From NCBI RefSeq assembly GCF_010183535.1, contig NC_071333.1, forward strand, positions 1,550,001 to 1,614,000: a stretch of DNA of 64,000 nucleotides. The letters run 5' to 3'. How positions within the stretch are numbered: the first letter of the stretch is position 1; each line of letters starts with the position of its first letter. Below the pieces are notes generated by a model. It was not told the origin of the DNA. It made no database searches and saw only the letters and a list, made by a program, of their open reading frames with translations. The position numbers and the translations under genes are program-made. Of this stretch, positions 48,901 to 60,101 are shown piece by piece. The DNA is from Caenorhabditis remanei. Lineage: Eukaryota; Nematoda; Chromadorea; Rhabditida; Rhabditidae.

Positions 48901-50024
48901 TTGTAAGGCCACTCCCTAGGAAACAAAACTGTTTCTCTTTTAAGTCGACTCAATTCAGTTCAAAATAGTGAGAATTTCAAGCTGCCCGCCTAAAATTACT
49001 ATGAATAATGATGAAGTTCAACTCTTGGTCTATTCGATATCGCAAAAACTTATTTTGTGGAACAATTCGTTTTGCTATTACCCACTTTCAAAGTTGTGCA
49101 TTTTCTACTTAAAAAAGCGAAAAATGATATAGTTTTGATATATTTCTCTGCGTGGCGAGGCTAGTAGTTAAAACCATTTTTAAACCGTTTTGAAAACATA
49201 ATCATGAAATTGCATCCCCACTGACAATATTATTCAACCAAACTTATTTTTTCCGATTTTCAGTTGCCGAACTTCACTCTTTCTGAAGTCACAGCCTACC
49301 ATTTCCAATACATGAAACATTATATGTTCATGGATCAATGGGATGGTTTATGCCAGTGCTGGGATGATCTCTGCCAGCTCGAAAAGTTTGAAAGCAGAGT
49401 GGGCTGCGCCAACTGCACCAAGCATCGGCGAACTCGAATCAAAGGGCAAGGTTTATGTCTGATATGCAAGACACACAAGAGACTCACAAAACGAATGAGG
49501 CCAGCAGCCAACGTTTTCTTCACACTTCAAGAAGAAGAACAACTGGAGAAATGGGAGAGAAAGGAAAGAATTGCTGGAAAAGCGCTCAACAGAGTCGAAT
49601 TTGAGCGTTTGATGGAAAAGGACAATGAGGAAAGACTGAGAAAGTTGGAAATCACGGATGAGGAGCAGGAAATTATGAAATCAATGGATCGAAGAACGAA
49701 GAAGCTGTATGAAGGAATGACTGTGAGAGAAAAGGGAGATTGGTTGGTTAAGCAACTCGCACCTTTCAAGCTGCCACAGATGTGGGCGTGTTATTGTAAC
49801 TGGACAAGAATAAAGGCACAAATCATCAAAGAGCAAGATCTGGAACTAGTTGAAGTAAGACCCTGCTGAATACCTGTTTAACATTCTAATTATGATTGTT
49901 TCAGCATCCAGAACCCTTGTTCGTGTTCAAGTTCTTTGAAAACTTCAATCCCTGGGTAGCTGGCTGGAAACCAAATAAGAAGACTAACCAGAAAGGAGGA
50001 AAATCAGAAAATGTTGAAAAATAG
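45904..50024 (+). CDS. ELM2-like / GATA-like zinc-finger chromatin protein (copy 2)
   Basis: Nine exons join in frame: 45904-45930, 46056-46133, 46579-46671, 46719-46841, 47408-47548, 47872-48046, 48092-48600, 49264-49854 and 49905-50024, about 618 aa. The N-terminal 200 residues are disordered and absent from copy 1. The ELM2-like block reads ELIWEPQES and GHILFEEALLHLMKNGYDLA; the GATA-type finger reads GCANCTKH...LCLICKTH. A helical region rich in E, K and R follows, and both proteins contain an ENFNPW/GNFNPW motif near the end. The shared intron and block order show duplication with copy 1, with the RdRP gene between the two. Confidence 0.65.
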
Positions 50025-51275
50025 TCGATTTTCCTTCATGTTCATGTTTCCATATCCACACATCCCCTCAGTTCTGATTCATAGTTTCCGCCTCTCTTTC
50101 TGTTGTAATGACCACCGAACTCTGATTGCTGTCTTAATTCTTCACATCTTTCTCTCCGTCCGTTCTCATATTTCCACTGTTCTTGAATATTGCCGTAAAA
50201 CTTATTTCTCTCCTCTTCCCAATTTCTCTTACTTCTAAAAATGCCCAAACTCTTTGTTTTCTCCACTTCTCCTTCCATTTTGTATGTCTCACATTTAGTT
50301 GTTTTCACTAACTTCCTCTCCCATCTCGTTGTTGCAATCATTACCGAAAGTAGATTTTTGTTAGTTTCTAGTCGTTTTCCTACCTTTTCATACCCAACTG
50401 CGTCTATTGCTGATTTTTTTCTGTACATTTTTGTTTTCCATTCACATTCAGTTTTCTTTCTTCCAACATCCAAAGTTTCCAACTCATTTTTTCTCACGTT
50501 TTAAACATTTTCACAGGGTTTTCCATGTTTTGTTAACTTTTCACCGGTTTCTTACGTCTGCTACTAGATCGTCTCATTCCATTGTTTTCTGAATTTTCTT
50601 GTTGCTTATTATTGTTTTCTATTTATTGTTGGCTATCTATTACTATATTCTAAATAAATGTAAAATCACAGGTTCATATCGTGAAAGAAGGAGTTTTAAG
50701 AAAAGCAGATTCAAAAGTAAATTGGTCATGAATAAGAAGTGACCAGTTACCGGTTACCGGTGACCAGTTCAAAATCAAACAAGAAATCATTATTTTACAG
50801 TCATCCGTCTTTTTGTAGAGTCTGTATAGAAATTGTCAACTACAAAAGTTAAATATAAAATTTGTATTGCTTACGACATCCAACCTAGGCTATTCTAACA
50901 ATTCAGACTACTGACGAGCGCGTTGAAAGTAATAATCTCTCATCACCACATGTTTTCGCCGCATTACGATTTATTTAATTTTCATTACGTAGGATAGATT
51001 TGAAAATCCAGATTGGTGAAGTTTTAGTGATACTATCTCAGTTTCTGAAGCAGAATCCAGAAAATAATTGATGAGAAACATCAAAAACATGGTGTCACAA
51101 ATTTAATCAGTTCTTCACTTTTTACCTCAATTTTTTCAATTATGAATTGCAGAAAACACATTGTTCCCTACTCTTTGTCATGTTTCAATCAAATTTTTAG
51201 AAACACAAATTTATTGAGAAAAAGCAAACAAAATTTAACCATAACAACAATTGAAGGAAACAAAAATAAATAGAA
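50025..51275. other. Intergenic, no gene recognised
   Basis: Pyrimidine-rich downstream of the ELM2 gene, with a palindromic GTTACCGGTTACCGGTGACC near 50747. Nothing else supported. Confidence 0.4.
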
Positions 51276-52748
51276 CTACGTTCTGGCACGAATAACTTTT
51301 AGTTCCAATTTGTATCGCACCTCAATACCGCCAGAAATCACAATGTCGTATGAAACTCTCAAATTAGAGGTATCGGTCATTTTGAGTGTGACGGATCTGC
51401 AAAATTTCAGATGTACATACATTGACCCTGGTTTAAACGCACCGTTCGGATACTTCAGTGACTTCCTCTCGTAATTTCATCGTGTTCAAACATCTTAGTA
51501 CAGTTTCTTCTTCAATAATAGAAAAAGTGTACCAAGTTCCAATATGCCGCTTGTGTTCCATCCAGAATTGAATCAAATCAGTGTAATCATTCGCTGGTTC
51601 TAGTGTATTTTCATATAACAATGTGACACGTGGATGATTGAGACCCTGGAGAATTGGAGTCCATGATTCCCTTTCCATAAAATCGTTGTCCAGTATAAGA
51701 TTTTTGACTTCTCCAAACGATGATCTTTGATAATCCATGAATTCATCCGTTGCACCACCAAGGGTTAAGCTATTCAATGGAAAAGACGATTTATCTAGAA
51801 TAGCCTTCAGAGCTCCAATACTGCTCATAGTGCTGTTGTAATATTCCAAGTTCAAAACTTTCAATTTGAGACCTGCAGGCAATCGGAGAACCTGTTGGTC
51901 TGAGGTAATTTCTAGGTTTTTCACAAATATCGCTGATTTCCGTCCTCCAAACAGTACTGAATTCAGATAATTCATCGCTTGAAAGATGGGTGCGTTATAG
52001 ACAACTCTTTCTACTCGATGGGCAGATGAGATGGTCAACTGGATGGAATTGAAGTATGGCGCATCAACTCCGAGGCGACGATTGTTGTATGGTGCCAGCT
52101 TGTTGTTGGTATTTTCAATGGATTTCATATATTGTTTTGGATCCAACACAAAGCTGCTCACAATCGCTTCAACATCTTCGTTCTCAATCGGCAGTCCTTC
52201 GGTGAGAGTTGTCATAATAGTGTCCCCTAATAACGCATCATTGAAAAAAACGTTTCCATCAACTAACTTCTTGCTATTCTCTTCAACTTTTTTAAATATT
52301 TGCAATAGTCTTCTGAGATAGTTTTCAACATCGAATTCTTCATCATGTTGCAGTTGCTCTCTCAGGACGACATCTCCTGGCAACACATATTTGGAACCAG
52401 GATTCGTTTCCAATCCATATCTATCGATGTCTCCTAAAACTCCTCCTTCTTGATTTATTTCTTCAATGTATGCCGGTGTCGGACCATAACGATCCTTTCT
52501 GTGAATACCCAACTTATAGGAAACATTGTTCACAATTGTGGCGAAATCCGAAAACTTCAATTCCTTGATTCTCAATGGTAATAACTTTTCCAATTTGTGA
52601 AGCAATGGACAGCGTTGGGAAAGAGAAATTCTGAAAAGGGAATGAATTTTAGATTTGAAAGCAAACTAATCAATTACCGTTTATTGGCTTCCATATACAG
52701 CAAAACAACCTTCAAACTTGGGTAATACAACGGTTTGTTGGTATTCAT
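51276..52748 (-). CDS. DUF3557-family protein (nematode-specific)
   Basis: Minus-strand exons 52748-52678, 52630-51443 and 51396-51276 give 459 aa. The start reads YYPSLKVVLLYMEANKR, then after the first intron ISLSQRCPLLHKLEKLLPLR, then YKLGIHRKDRYG and GGVLGDIDRYG. This is the layout I know from the large DUF3557 family of Caenorhabditis. The middle region has F-box-associated-like leucine/asparagine repeats (LNSLTLGG, VKNLILDNDFM). The last exon is a short beta-rich tail ending RART. Molecular function is unknown. The gene looks intact. Confidence 0.75.
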
Positions 52749-52869
52749 CTCGATGAGCAACTGAACGCAGAAATGTCGAATAGTGTGTAGTAGCTGACGG
52801 TATAACTAAGGTGTGTGTGTGTGCATGCCCCGCCCTCTCTCCTCATCCCTCCCTCCTACTGTTCACACC

Positions 52870-53020
52870 AATCGTAAATTATTCCCAGTACTACATCTCC
52901 TTTGAGTGACAAATTAGTAATTTCGAGATTAAACTACCGTCATAAGTATGTTTAAGCAACCTCGTTACAGTAGTTGAGCAGATAATTGACTAATCTCTAG
53001 GTCAAACAGAGAATAGTCAT
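52870..53020. repeat. Direct repeat, left copy
   Basis: GAGTGACAAATTAGTAATTT and GTTTAAGCAACCTCGTTACA followed by GTAGTTGAGCAGATAATTGA are shared with 53810-53960, about 940 bp away, at roughly 85-90% identity by eye. Confidence 0.6.
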
Positions 53021-53809
53021 ATCGGGTCCCCCTCGATGTATCAAGGGATTGCCTGAAGAAAACCAGTGAGAATAGAAAAAAGTTGATTACACAAATAAGG
53101 TTTATCACCCGATATTTTAACAGAAAAAGGAAAATCGCGTATTTGTGCACTAAGTGGAAGGAACAAAACTCATCCATTTATTATGGTATATTCTAAATCC
53201 AGAATCAGAACTTCTATGAAAATGTTGAAATGCGAATTGCTGAACAAAAACGTATTGAACTCAGGAAAATGAGAAAAACAAATAATTCAGATTTAGGCTA
53301 CGACCATTGACAGCTTTATGATACTTTCTTGATTTTTCAACGAGTGAGCATTTTCTGAATAACAGTCAATTTTGTAATGTTCTTATTTTATCAATATGTA
53401 AAGATTTTTCAAAAGTCAGATTATAGCCGGGTTACATGAAAAAGTCATCAAAACAACAACCGAGGTGGACCCAAAGGTGTCAGTGCAAATCGGTTTATCT
53501 CGAATACCTGAAGAGTTACTGAAAAGTTGTCCGCTAAGAAAATATAAAACAACATTTGCAAAATAATTGATGGAGCACTTCTTGTTGCAAACCCATTGAG
53601 ACACGGTGCTCAAAAGTTTTTCTATTGATTACGCCTAAAATAGTTTTCACAGTGATTCCTGCGTAATTCTGTTCGCAATTAAATATTCTTTAAGATTCTT
53701 GTCTATTATACTTTTAAGTAACATCCTGAGATTTTCTGGAGTTTCTTTCCTTTTTCTTTCTTTCCAGAAAAAGTTAATTCTGCCTTTCTTCCCATAACTC
53801 TTTTTATTG

Positions 53810-53960
53810 TTCACACAAATCTTCCCCCTGCTCTACATCTTCTCTGAGTGACAAATTAGTAATTTCAAGATTGCACTAGCGTCATAAGTACGTTTAAGCA
53901 ACCTCGTTACAGTAGTTGAGCAGATAATTGACTAAAAGACAAATAGAGAATAGTCGAAAA
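53810..53960. repeat. Direct repeat, right copy
   Basis: Partner of 52870-53020; the same words in the same order. The intervening DNA has no recognised gene. Confidence 0.6.
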
Positions 53961-54189
53961 GTATGAGATCCAAATTAGGTCGCCTCACTGTTTAAAGGAA
54001 TCTCTTGAAAAAAACCAATGAAAGTACTGAAAAATATCTCAAATGTTCTAGTGTCCGGTATTCTTTTTGTAAACAAATCCTGGAATTAGAGATCGATGAG
54101 GTTCAGTTGCGCATTAGAACGAAGCGAGTTGATTTTCATTTGAGTAATTCAACAGGTGTTATGACCAGTGAACAGCTTTGTGTAAAGGT

Positions 54190-54370
54190 TTCTCCAAAGA
54201 AATGGGACATCCGGATGGAACGACACACAAACGGACTCACTGAGAACAACACTTTTCACACAGATCTAGACAACTCACAGAAAGACAGATTCATCCTGTT
54301 CTCCATTTTGTAGAAAGGGTTCTTCAAAAAAAAATAGGACATCCGGATGAAACGACACACTGACAGACCC
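54190..54370. repeat. Local duplication, period about 144 bp
   Basis: GGGACATCCGGATGGAACGA near 54206 and AGGACATCCGGATGAAACGA near 54338, each followed by a CACTGAGAA or CAGTGAGAA word. Confidence 0.55.
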
Positions 54371-54426
54371 AGTGAGAATACACACATCGTTGTCAAAATC
54401 TCGGTTAGAAGTTGCTCGGAGAGAGT

Positions 54427-54687
54427 CTATCGGTGTGTGAGTTCACTCGGATGTAAGCTCTGATTCGGACCAGCTCTGTAAACTTGATTGAATTCTATAA
54501 TAGAACTTTTATGATTTCTAAAGCGGCTATATAACTTCGAATGTTCACCGTGACGCAAAAATATACCATTCTTATCTAAAAAGCGCGGCTGCATTGATAG
54601 TCCTGGTTTTTTCGTGTTGGCATGTTGCGAAATTCTTGCAGCGTTCTTATTCTTTTTTCTGAACACCACCTGCCTCGTCTTTGCCAC
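54427..54687 (-). CDS. Hypothetical basic 86-aa protein
   Basis: The ORF starts MAKTRQVVFRKKNKNAARIS and is rich in K, R and N. It has no recognised domain or splice partner; it could be spurious. Confidence 0.2.
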   Translation of the reverse strand: MAKTRQVVFRKKNKNAARISQHANTKKPGLSMQPRFLDKNGIFLRHGEHSKLYSRFRNHKSSIIEFNQVYRAGPNQSLHPSELTHR

Positions 54688-55065
54688 TCTTTTCGTCTCC
54701 CCTATTTTTATATCGACTCGCAGTGGCCGTTGATATATTTTCTCTCTTCGCTAATTGAGGTGTTCTAACGCAGCACACTATAAACCCACACATGCACACA
54801 TAGACACACATTCATGTTTTTATTTTGTCCTTTTCTTTTTCTTTCTCTCTCTCTGTTTTTTTCTTCTCTTTCTTTTGCTTCTGGGAAGGTTCTTGAAGCA
54901 AAACATTAATGCATCTATTTTTAAAGCTATTTTTTCTTTTTTCCACCACTTTTCATTCTTTTTCTTCATGCAGCCGTCTTATTTTTATTTTCTACGAAAA
55001 GAGGACTACATAAAAACTGGAAACAAACAATATGACTGATATGAAATCACCAAACGTGTCGAATG

Positions 55066-55256
55066 CTGCGGTTTATGCTACCCAGCCTGTGCAATCACTC
55101 AGAAACCGCTCAAGGAAGGAGTGCTCCCACCCCGTTTTGCTGATGACGACATCGAGGTTGCTTGCTCTAAATGCTTCCAGCAGTCATACTCCGAGCCACA
55201 GGTGTCTGCGGTGTACAGAAAAAGAGTTGTTGAACAAGTTCGCTTATTTGGATAGA
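55066..55256 (+). pseudogene. Cysteine-rich coding fragment without a start
   Basis: One frame reads ECCGLCYPACAITQKPL, then a segment with CSKCF, ending RVVEQVRLFG and a stop at about 55254-55256. The paired cysteines and balanced composition look more protein-like than the overlapping 84-aa ORF in another frame. No upstream ATG or acceptor is clear, so it may be an exon or relic. Confidence 0.3.
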
Positions 55257-55962
55257 AATATTTTCATTTTTAATTGCAAATTGTAATCATGGTTATCTAT
55301 TTCTCCTATCTTTCCTTCCAGTAAAGATTGAATAACCAGCTCATCCTCCCGTTCTCCACACTCCACGGTTTCCCCAGACTTTATAGTGTAAGGAATATTC
55401 ATATTCCTTAGGCTTTGCCTGTATCTTAGTCTCATGACGTCACCCATTCCCGGGAGCAAACCCGGAACTAGTCGTCATCTGGGAAGGGCTCAGATATTGC
55501 CTTTTCCCTCTCCGGAAAGAGCACACTATCTCCTCCATTCCAGAAGGCATCCAAACTAGAAAGGATTAGGTTTCCTCAGAGACTGTCCAGGACAGATCTC
55601 TGAGACCCTCTTACATATCAATACTATTTCTAACCATTCCATCTTACAGGCCCATCTCATCCTTCTACTCTCTCCGTCTCCGCGTCTTCCATCATGCTCT
55701 CGCCGGATGCCCTTTGGAGCCCAGCCGACATTCCACCCCGCCTACTGGAGCCCACGCACCGTGCCCTCCGCGGCTGGAACACTCCCTCGCCGACCGGCTG
55801 CTCCTGAATCTCCGCCTCCACATTCCAGTCGGACTATAAATGCTGACATTTCTCGATCTCTAGGCTTCTCCCCGACTCAACATATACCTGATCTCTTACC
55901 CAATGCTTATATCCATCACTCTAATAAACCTATTCCGACCAGAACCACTGTTCTTATTTATT

Positions 55963-55975
55963 GGTAGCAGCGAGT
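55963..55975 (+). promoter_or_regulatory. Putative primer-binding site
   Basis: TGGTAGCAGCGAG directly after an LTR-like 3' end (AATAAACC...TTCTTATTTAT). The TGG start fits a tRNA CCA terminus. Confidence 0.5.
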
Positions 55976-57172
55976 TTTGAGGTTTTTCTTAAAACCTCAC
56001 GTAAGTCCACCCCCTCGGTTACCCCCCTTTTTTTGGGTTGAGTTCTTGGTTGACGTAGGATAGGTCTATTAGTTTGGGGTTAAGAGTCAAGGTTAGCTTT
56101 TGTCTCACTCTCCCTTAGTTAAGAAGTTAAGAAGTTAAGAAGTTAAGAAGTTGAGTTAAATTGAGTTAAATTGAGCTAAGTTAAATTAAGTTGAGTTGAA
56201 AATGGTTAAGAGTGAAGCACTAAGAGTTTCCCGTTGGAAAAGTACGGATGTGAGTTTCCCGCGTAGGTTGCGGAGGTAAGGCGCCCAGTATTAGATGCAG
56301 CAGTTAAGTTCAGAATATTAGGTAACCAGGGCCCGGTTCCTTATGTTTCTAGGTTAACTGTAATTAGGGACTAGCTAGCCCTAAGCATCTCAAGATTGAG
56401 AATTAAGAGTTGAAATATAAGAGTTAAGAAAGTAAAGAGAAGTGAGTTAATAATTGAGATAATTGAGTATGAAAAGAGAACAAAAGAGTTAAGTTGATTT
56501 TGAGTTAAGCTAGCAGAATTTGTAGCACAAATAAGTCCGGCAAGTGCAAAGTATTGAGAAAAGTTTAGTCTAAAGTTTGAGAGACAACCATCGAGTCATT
56601 TTTGAGTAAGATATAGAGAGAGTGAGACATAAGCATTAGGATCATTTAGAGAGAGCAGAAGCCCCGTCGTCAGAATTTCATTCTTCTTGTAAAAGCAAAC
56701 ATGCGACGGTCAAGGTCAGAAAGCAGGCAGCTTTCTGACCAGCGCAAAGAAGCAAAGTATGAGTAAGCGCCCTTGCGTCTAGCCACGGGCATAACCACGG
56801 GACACCTTCCCCCCCCCCGTCCCTCTTCTCCTTGCCGTCCTCATTTCTTACAACATTTTTCGCTACTAGCCGACTGTCGCCTTCCACCCGTCTTTTAGCT
56901 TCCCTTCTTTTTAGTTTCGTTTCCTGAGTTTTAGTTCCTCACGGCGCTAGGTTTTTGGGTTCACCGATTTTTCTTTTGGTTCTACATTTCTCTACATTTG
57001 TGGGTTTCCCCCCCCTTCCTCCTTTTTGTTTTTCCGTCCTTAGTAGTGCTGACTATCGCGGAAACAGGCCTGGCCAGAGTGCCAGGTCTGTTCACCCGCT
57101 GTATTCAACGCATTTTTTTTTCTTATGTGGTACACATAACCCGAGGAGGGATATCCAACAAAACCATTTCAG

Positions 57173-57856
57173 ATGAACTCTCTTGTGAACGCCGACGATC
57201 CTCCTCCCACCGAGCAGGTCGCCACTCCAACCTCTCCGGAATTGCCGGAACACATCACCCTGGCAACTGAGACAGCCGTGGAACACATTAGGACTGCAAA
57301 ACTGACTGGGCAGACCCTCATAGAGCTACGCGAATGCGTCTCCACGGATCTCCGAGCCATCCACCTCCGTCTAGGCCGTCTCACCGAACTTTCGGTCGAG
57401 CGGTTCGAGAACCTGGAGGCCCGGGTCGGGCGTCTTGAAGGCCCTCCTTCGAACGAACCAGCGAGTACGCAGACACTCGTCGGTTCAAGTTCGGAGAAGA
57501 CCGCCGAAGACTCGATCGCCCTTTCTACCATCGACAACATCACCTCAGCCCCAGAAAAAGATTCCCAGAAGACCGACGACATGAAGACGCCCACTAGGCC
57601 GCCTCCTTTGATTCTTCAAACCGCTCCACATCGTCCTGACCTCGACGGCACGCCATACCCACCAACAACAACCCGATCTGCACCACCAGCGAACGAACAG
57701 AACGACTCCGAAGCGACGCCCAGGGTTACAAGAGCCGCACCAAAGAAAAGCGAGTCCTATTACTTCAATGTCCTAAATGGAAAGATGGCAGCCCACATCC
57801 CGACGTTTTCCGGCAGAGAAGTATGGGAGCTTGTTAGGACACAAAGTGTAGTTTGA
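57173..57856 (+). pseudogene. Truncated gag, N-terminal part only
   Basis: 227 aa. An N-terminal helical segment (LRAIHLRLGRLTELSVERFE, coiled-coil-like) and a Pro/Ser/Thr-rich linker lead to AHIPTFSGREVWE, the start of the capsid region in BEL/Pao-type Gag proteins. The frame ends 15 residues later at the truncation point. Base composition is much richer in GC than the neighbouring host genes. Confidence 0.6.
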
Positions 57857-57997
57857 TCTTTGATCTCTGGCCATTCTCTAGTCTGGCCAACTACACTGTC
57901 CCACAAGCCTATCCTTAATGAGGTGCCTATCGCTAAGCCTAAGGGGTCCCGGTTAATGAGGTCCCGATTAATGAGGTCCCTATATCCTTAATTAGGT

Positions 57998-58262
57998 ATG
58001 CAATTTCAGATTTTCAGAATTTTCAGATTTTCAGAATTTTCAGATTTTCAGAATTTTCAGATTTTCAGATTTTCAGAATTTCAGATTTTCAGAATTTCAG
58101 ATTTTCAGATTTTCAGATTTTCAGAATTTCAGATATTCAGATTTTCAGAATTTCAGATTTTCAGAATTTCAGCATTTTCAGCAATTTCAGATTTTCAGAA
58201 TTTCAGCAATTTCAGCAATTTCAGAATTTCAGAATTTCAGCAATTTCAGAATTTCAGATTTT
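57998..58262. repeat. (TTTTCAGAA)n satellite
   Basis: About 265 bp of irregular TTTCAGAATTTTCAGA units. The protein called across it is repeat translation. It marks the truncation edge of the LTR element. Confidence 0.85.
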
Positions 58263-58279
58263 TTGGAAATTCATTTAGA

Positions 58280-58358
58280 GCCCCGGGTGGGTGTCGAACC
58301 GGCGGAGGGGAACCGACTGCCGGTTGGACACACAACCGGGTGCGCCAACTGTGTAACC
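58280..58358 (-). pseudogene. tRNA-like sequence
   Basis: The minus strand has GTTGGCGCACCCGGTTG (A-box/D-arm-like), a hairpin AACCG-GCAGT-CGGTT and GGTTCGACACCC (B-box-like) at tRNA spacing, but the arms do not form a clean cloverleaf. It could be a tRNA relic or the head of a tRNA-derived element. Confidence 0.3.
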
Positions 58359-58379
58359 TAGACTGAGGGGTAAGATGAT

Positions 58380-58800
58380 ATTTATATACCGAGCGCGCGC
58401 CCCCCTCGCGGGGCGCCTTGTCCCCTCGAGGGGCGCCCGGTGTGTGGAGAGAGGGGAATGTCTCTGCGTCTCTCATACCAGGCGCATCTCTCTCGTCGGC
58501 GCCCCCTCGAGGGGCGCCCGGTGTGGGGAGAGATGAGAATGTCTCTGCGTCTCTCATACCAGATGGAGGCCTGTGCCCGCTCCCTCGAAGTTTCTCGAAG
58601 TTTTCTTTGTGTCTCTCATGGGAAGATCGTCTCTCGGCTTGGCTCCCCCTTTCTCGGCGTCTCTCAGAAGATATCATTGCGCCCCGACTCTCTCTCGTTT
58701 CTGAGGGAATATGCGTCTCTCCGAAAATATCATTGCGCCGCGCTCTCTCGTTTCTGAGGGAATACGTGTCTCTCGCCTTCAAGGAAACGTGGCTTAAACC
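58380..58800. repeat. GC-rich tandem duplications at the Maverick edge
   Basis: CCCCTCGAGGGGCGCCCGGT at about 58422 recurs at about 58503, each followed by a TGTCTCTGCGTCTCTCATAC word. A second pair, ATATCATTGCGCC...GTTTCTGAGGGAATA, recurs at about 58670 and 58727. CTCGAGGGGCGCC contains its own short palindrome. It may be part of the terminal region of the adjoining Maverick. Confidence 0.6.
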
Positions 58801-58882
58801 CCCCACATCTGAAATTAAGGAGAAAACATTTTTCAACATAACCAAATTTATTCATGGGACCATTGAAAAATTATGCGAAAAT

Positions 58883-60083
58883 TTAAAAATCTTCTGGTTC
58901 CTGTTTTGGTTCGGCATCCATTGATGGGGCCATTGGAGGAGTCGGCATAGTGTTCTGGGGAGCTTGGAATATTGCTGGTGGTGGAACGATTGGAGCTTGG
59001 AACATGGGCGGCGGTGGTGGGATGAAGAAGGTCCAAACCAATGGCAACGGTGGCGGCGGGAACATCCCAGTTGGAGGTGGGAACATCCCAGTTGGAGCCA
59101 TCGTTGGTGGTGGCGGGGGCAAGGTCTGAAAATTCACAGGTAAGTTAACAGAAAATGTCTACCCCTATAAATGGCTCCCAATGTCTAACCCTATAAATTA
59201 CCTGGAATCGGTCCATTGGAGCCGCCGGCACTTGTGGTGGTGGGTGTGGGGGTTGTCCAATTTGAGTGGTGGTTGGCGGCGGTGTTGGTGGAAGCGGGAT
59301 GGTCTGAAAATTCAAGTTTTCATTTCGAATTTCACCCCATAAATGATCCCCCAATGTCTAAATTCCCCTATAAGTTACCTGGAAACTGCCGTTTGGAAAT
59401 ATTTCGTTGAATCTGTCGAGTAATGAGCGTGACTGAAAAAATAATCTATATACAAGAAATTTGAAAATTTTCAATTTTACCTGGGTAGACTCTTTTTTAT
59501 TCCGATTGGCGTGATGCCAAATCGGGCAGGCGTCTTGAGTCCGGTGAAACGCGTTCTTGCTGCGTTTCATGTTGCCCCACCCGAGACATCCGGGGGTGGG
59601 GCAAATTGACACCGATACGGCCTTTCCTCTCAAGTCATCTGAAGACACATAATGAATATTTTCAAAAACTTTGAAAAGGCTTACCCAGCTCTATTGGGCT
59701 CTTCCAAGACATACGCAAAATTGGAATAATGGGAAGGGGGGAAGTTGGGGACGAATTCATTTTGCAGGTTCGCAAAGTGGTGAATGAATGATTGGAAGTC
59801 GTTTTCGCGGACTGTTTGTGTAACGTGTGTCCTCCCTCTGTGCCAGCTCATGATTGAAAGCGATGACTGTTCACCCAGAAGCAACATGATGCTTACCGAG
59901 TGCGTCTTTGTAAATTTTGATTGTACCCACAAGAGTCATATTCTGGAACTTGTCATCCAAAAGAGGGATCATTTGCGGATATGGCTTAAATCCCGTGGTG
60001 CGCTGATCCTGTGGTGGGAAAGGCATTACAGGAGATGGTGGTGGAGATTGTGGATCTGTTGGGAGTGGAGTTTCGTCAAACAT
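58883..60083 (-). CDS. Proline-rich protein with a MYT1-type C2HC zinc finger (Maverick cargo)
   Basis: Minus-strand exons 60083-59897, 59837-59685, 59638-59481, 59432-59379, 59303-59202 and 59125-58883 join with canonical sites and matching phases to 298 aa. The N-terminus is proline-rich (MFDETPLPTDPQSPPPSP). Exon 3 holds CPTPGCLGWG...H-x5-C, the C-x4-C-x13-H-x5-C pattern of MYT1/L3MBTL/MYST-type C2HC fingers, which occur in chromatin and transcription proteins. The last two exons are Pro/Thr-rich. The region 59681-59932 is also fully open in a second frame (segment ENDFQSFIHHFANLQNEF), which looks equally protein-like, so the splice model or reading frame there is uncertain. Not a core Maverick gene that I know. 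Confidence 0.6.
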
Positions 60084-60101
60084 GGTGAATGAATGAATGT
60101 T

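Larger units (their letters stand above)
55290..57900 (+). mobile_element. 5' end of a truncated LTR retrotransposon, BEL/Pao-like
   Basis: A GC-richer block (about 55290-55965) has promoter-like ACTATAAATGCTGACATTTC and AATAAACC near its end, then TGGTAGCAGCGAG at 55963, a good primer-binding site. A 1.2-kb leader with GTTAAGAAGTTAAGAA repeats precedes a gag-like ORF, which stops at 57856 where sequence changes to unrelated repeats. No pol and no second LTR are in the window. The left LTR edge is not defined. Confidence 0.6.

Noticed and set aside
57998..58366. 122-aa ORF rich in F, S, D, Q
   Set aside because: Translation of the TTTTCAGAA satellite.
58246..58924. Overlapping 199-aa and 168-aa ORFs on both strands
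   Set aside because: They arise from GC-rich tandem duplications without stops; no domain and no splice context.
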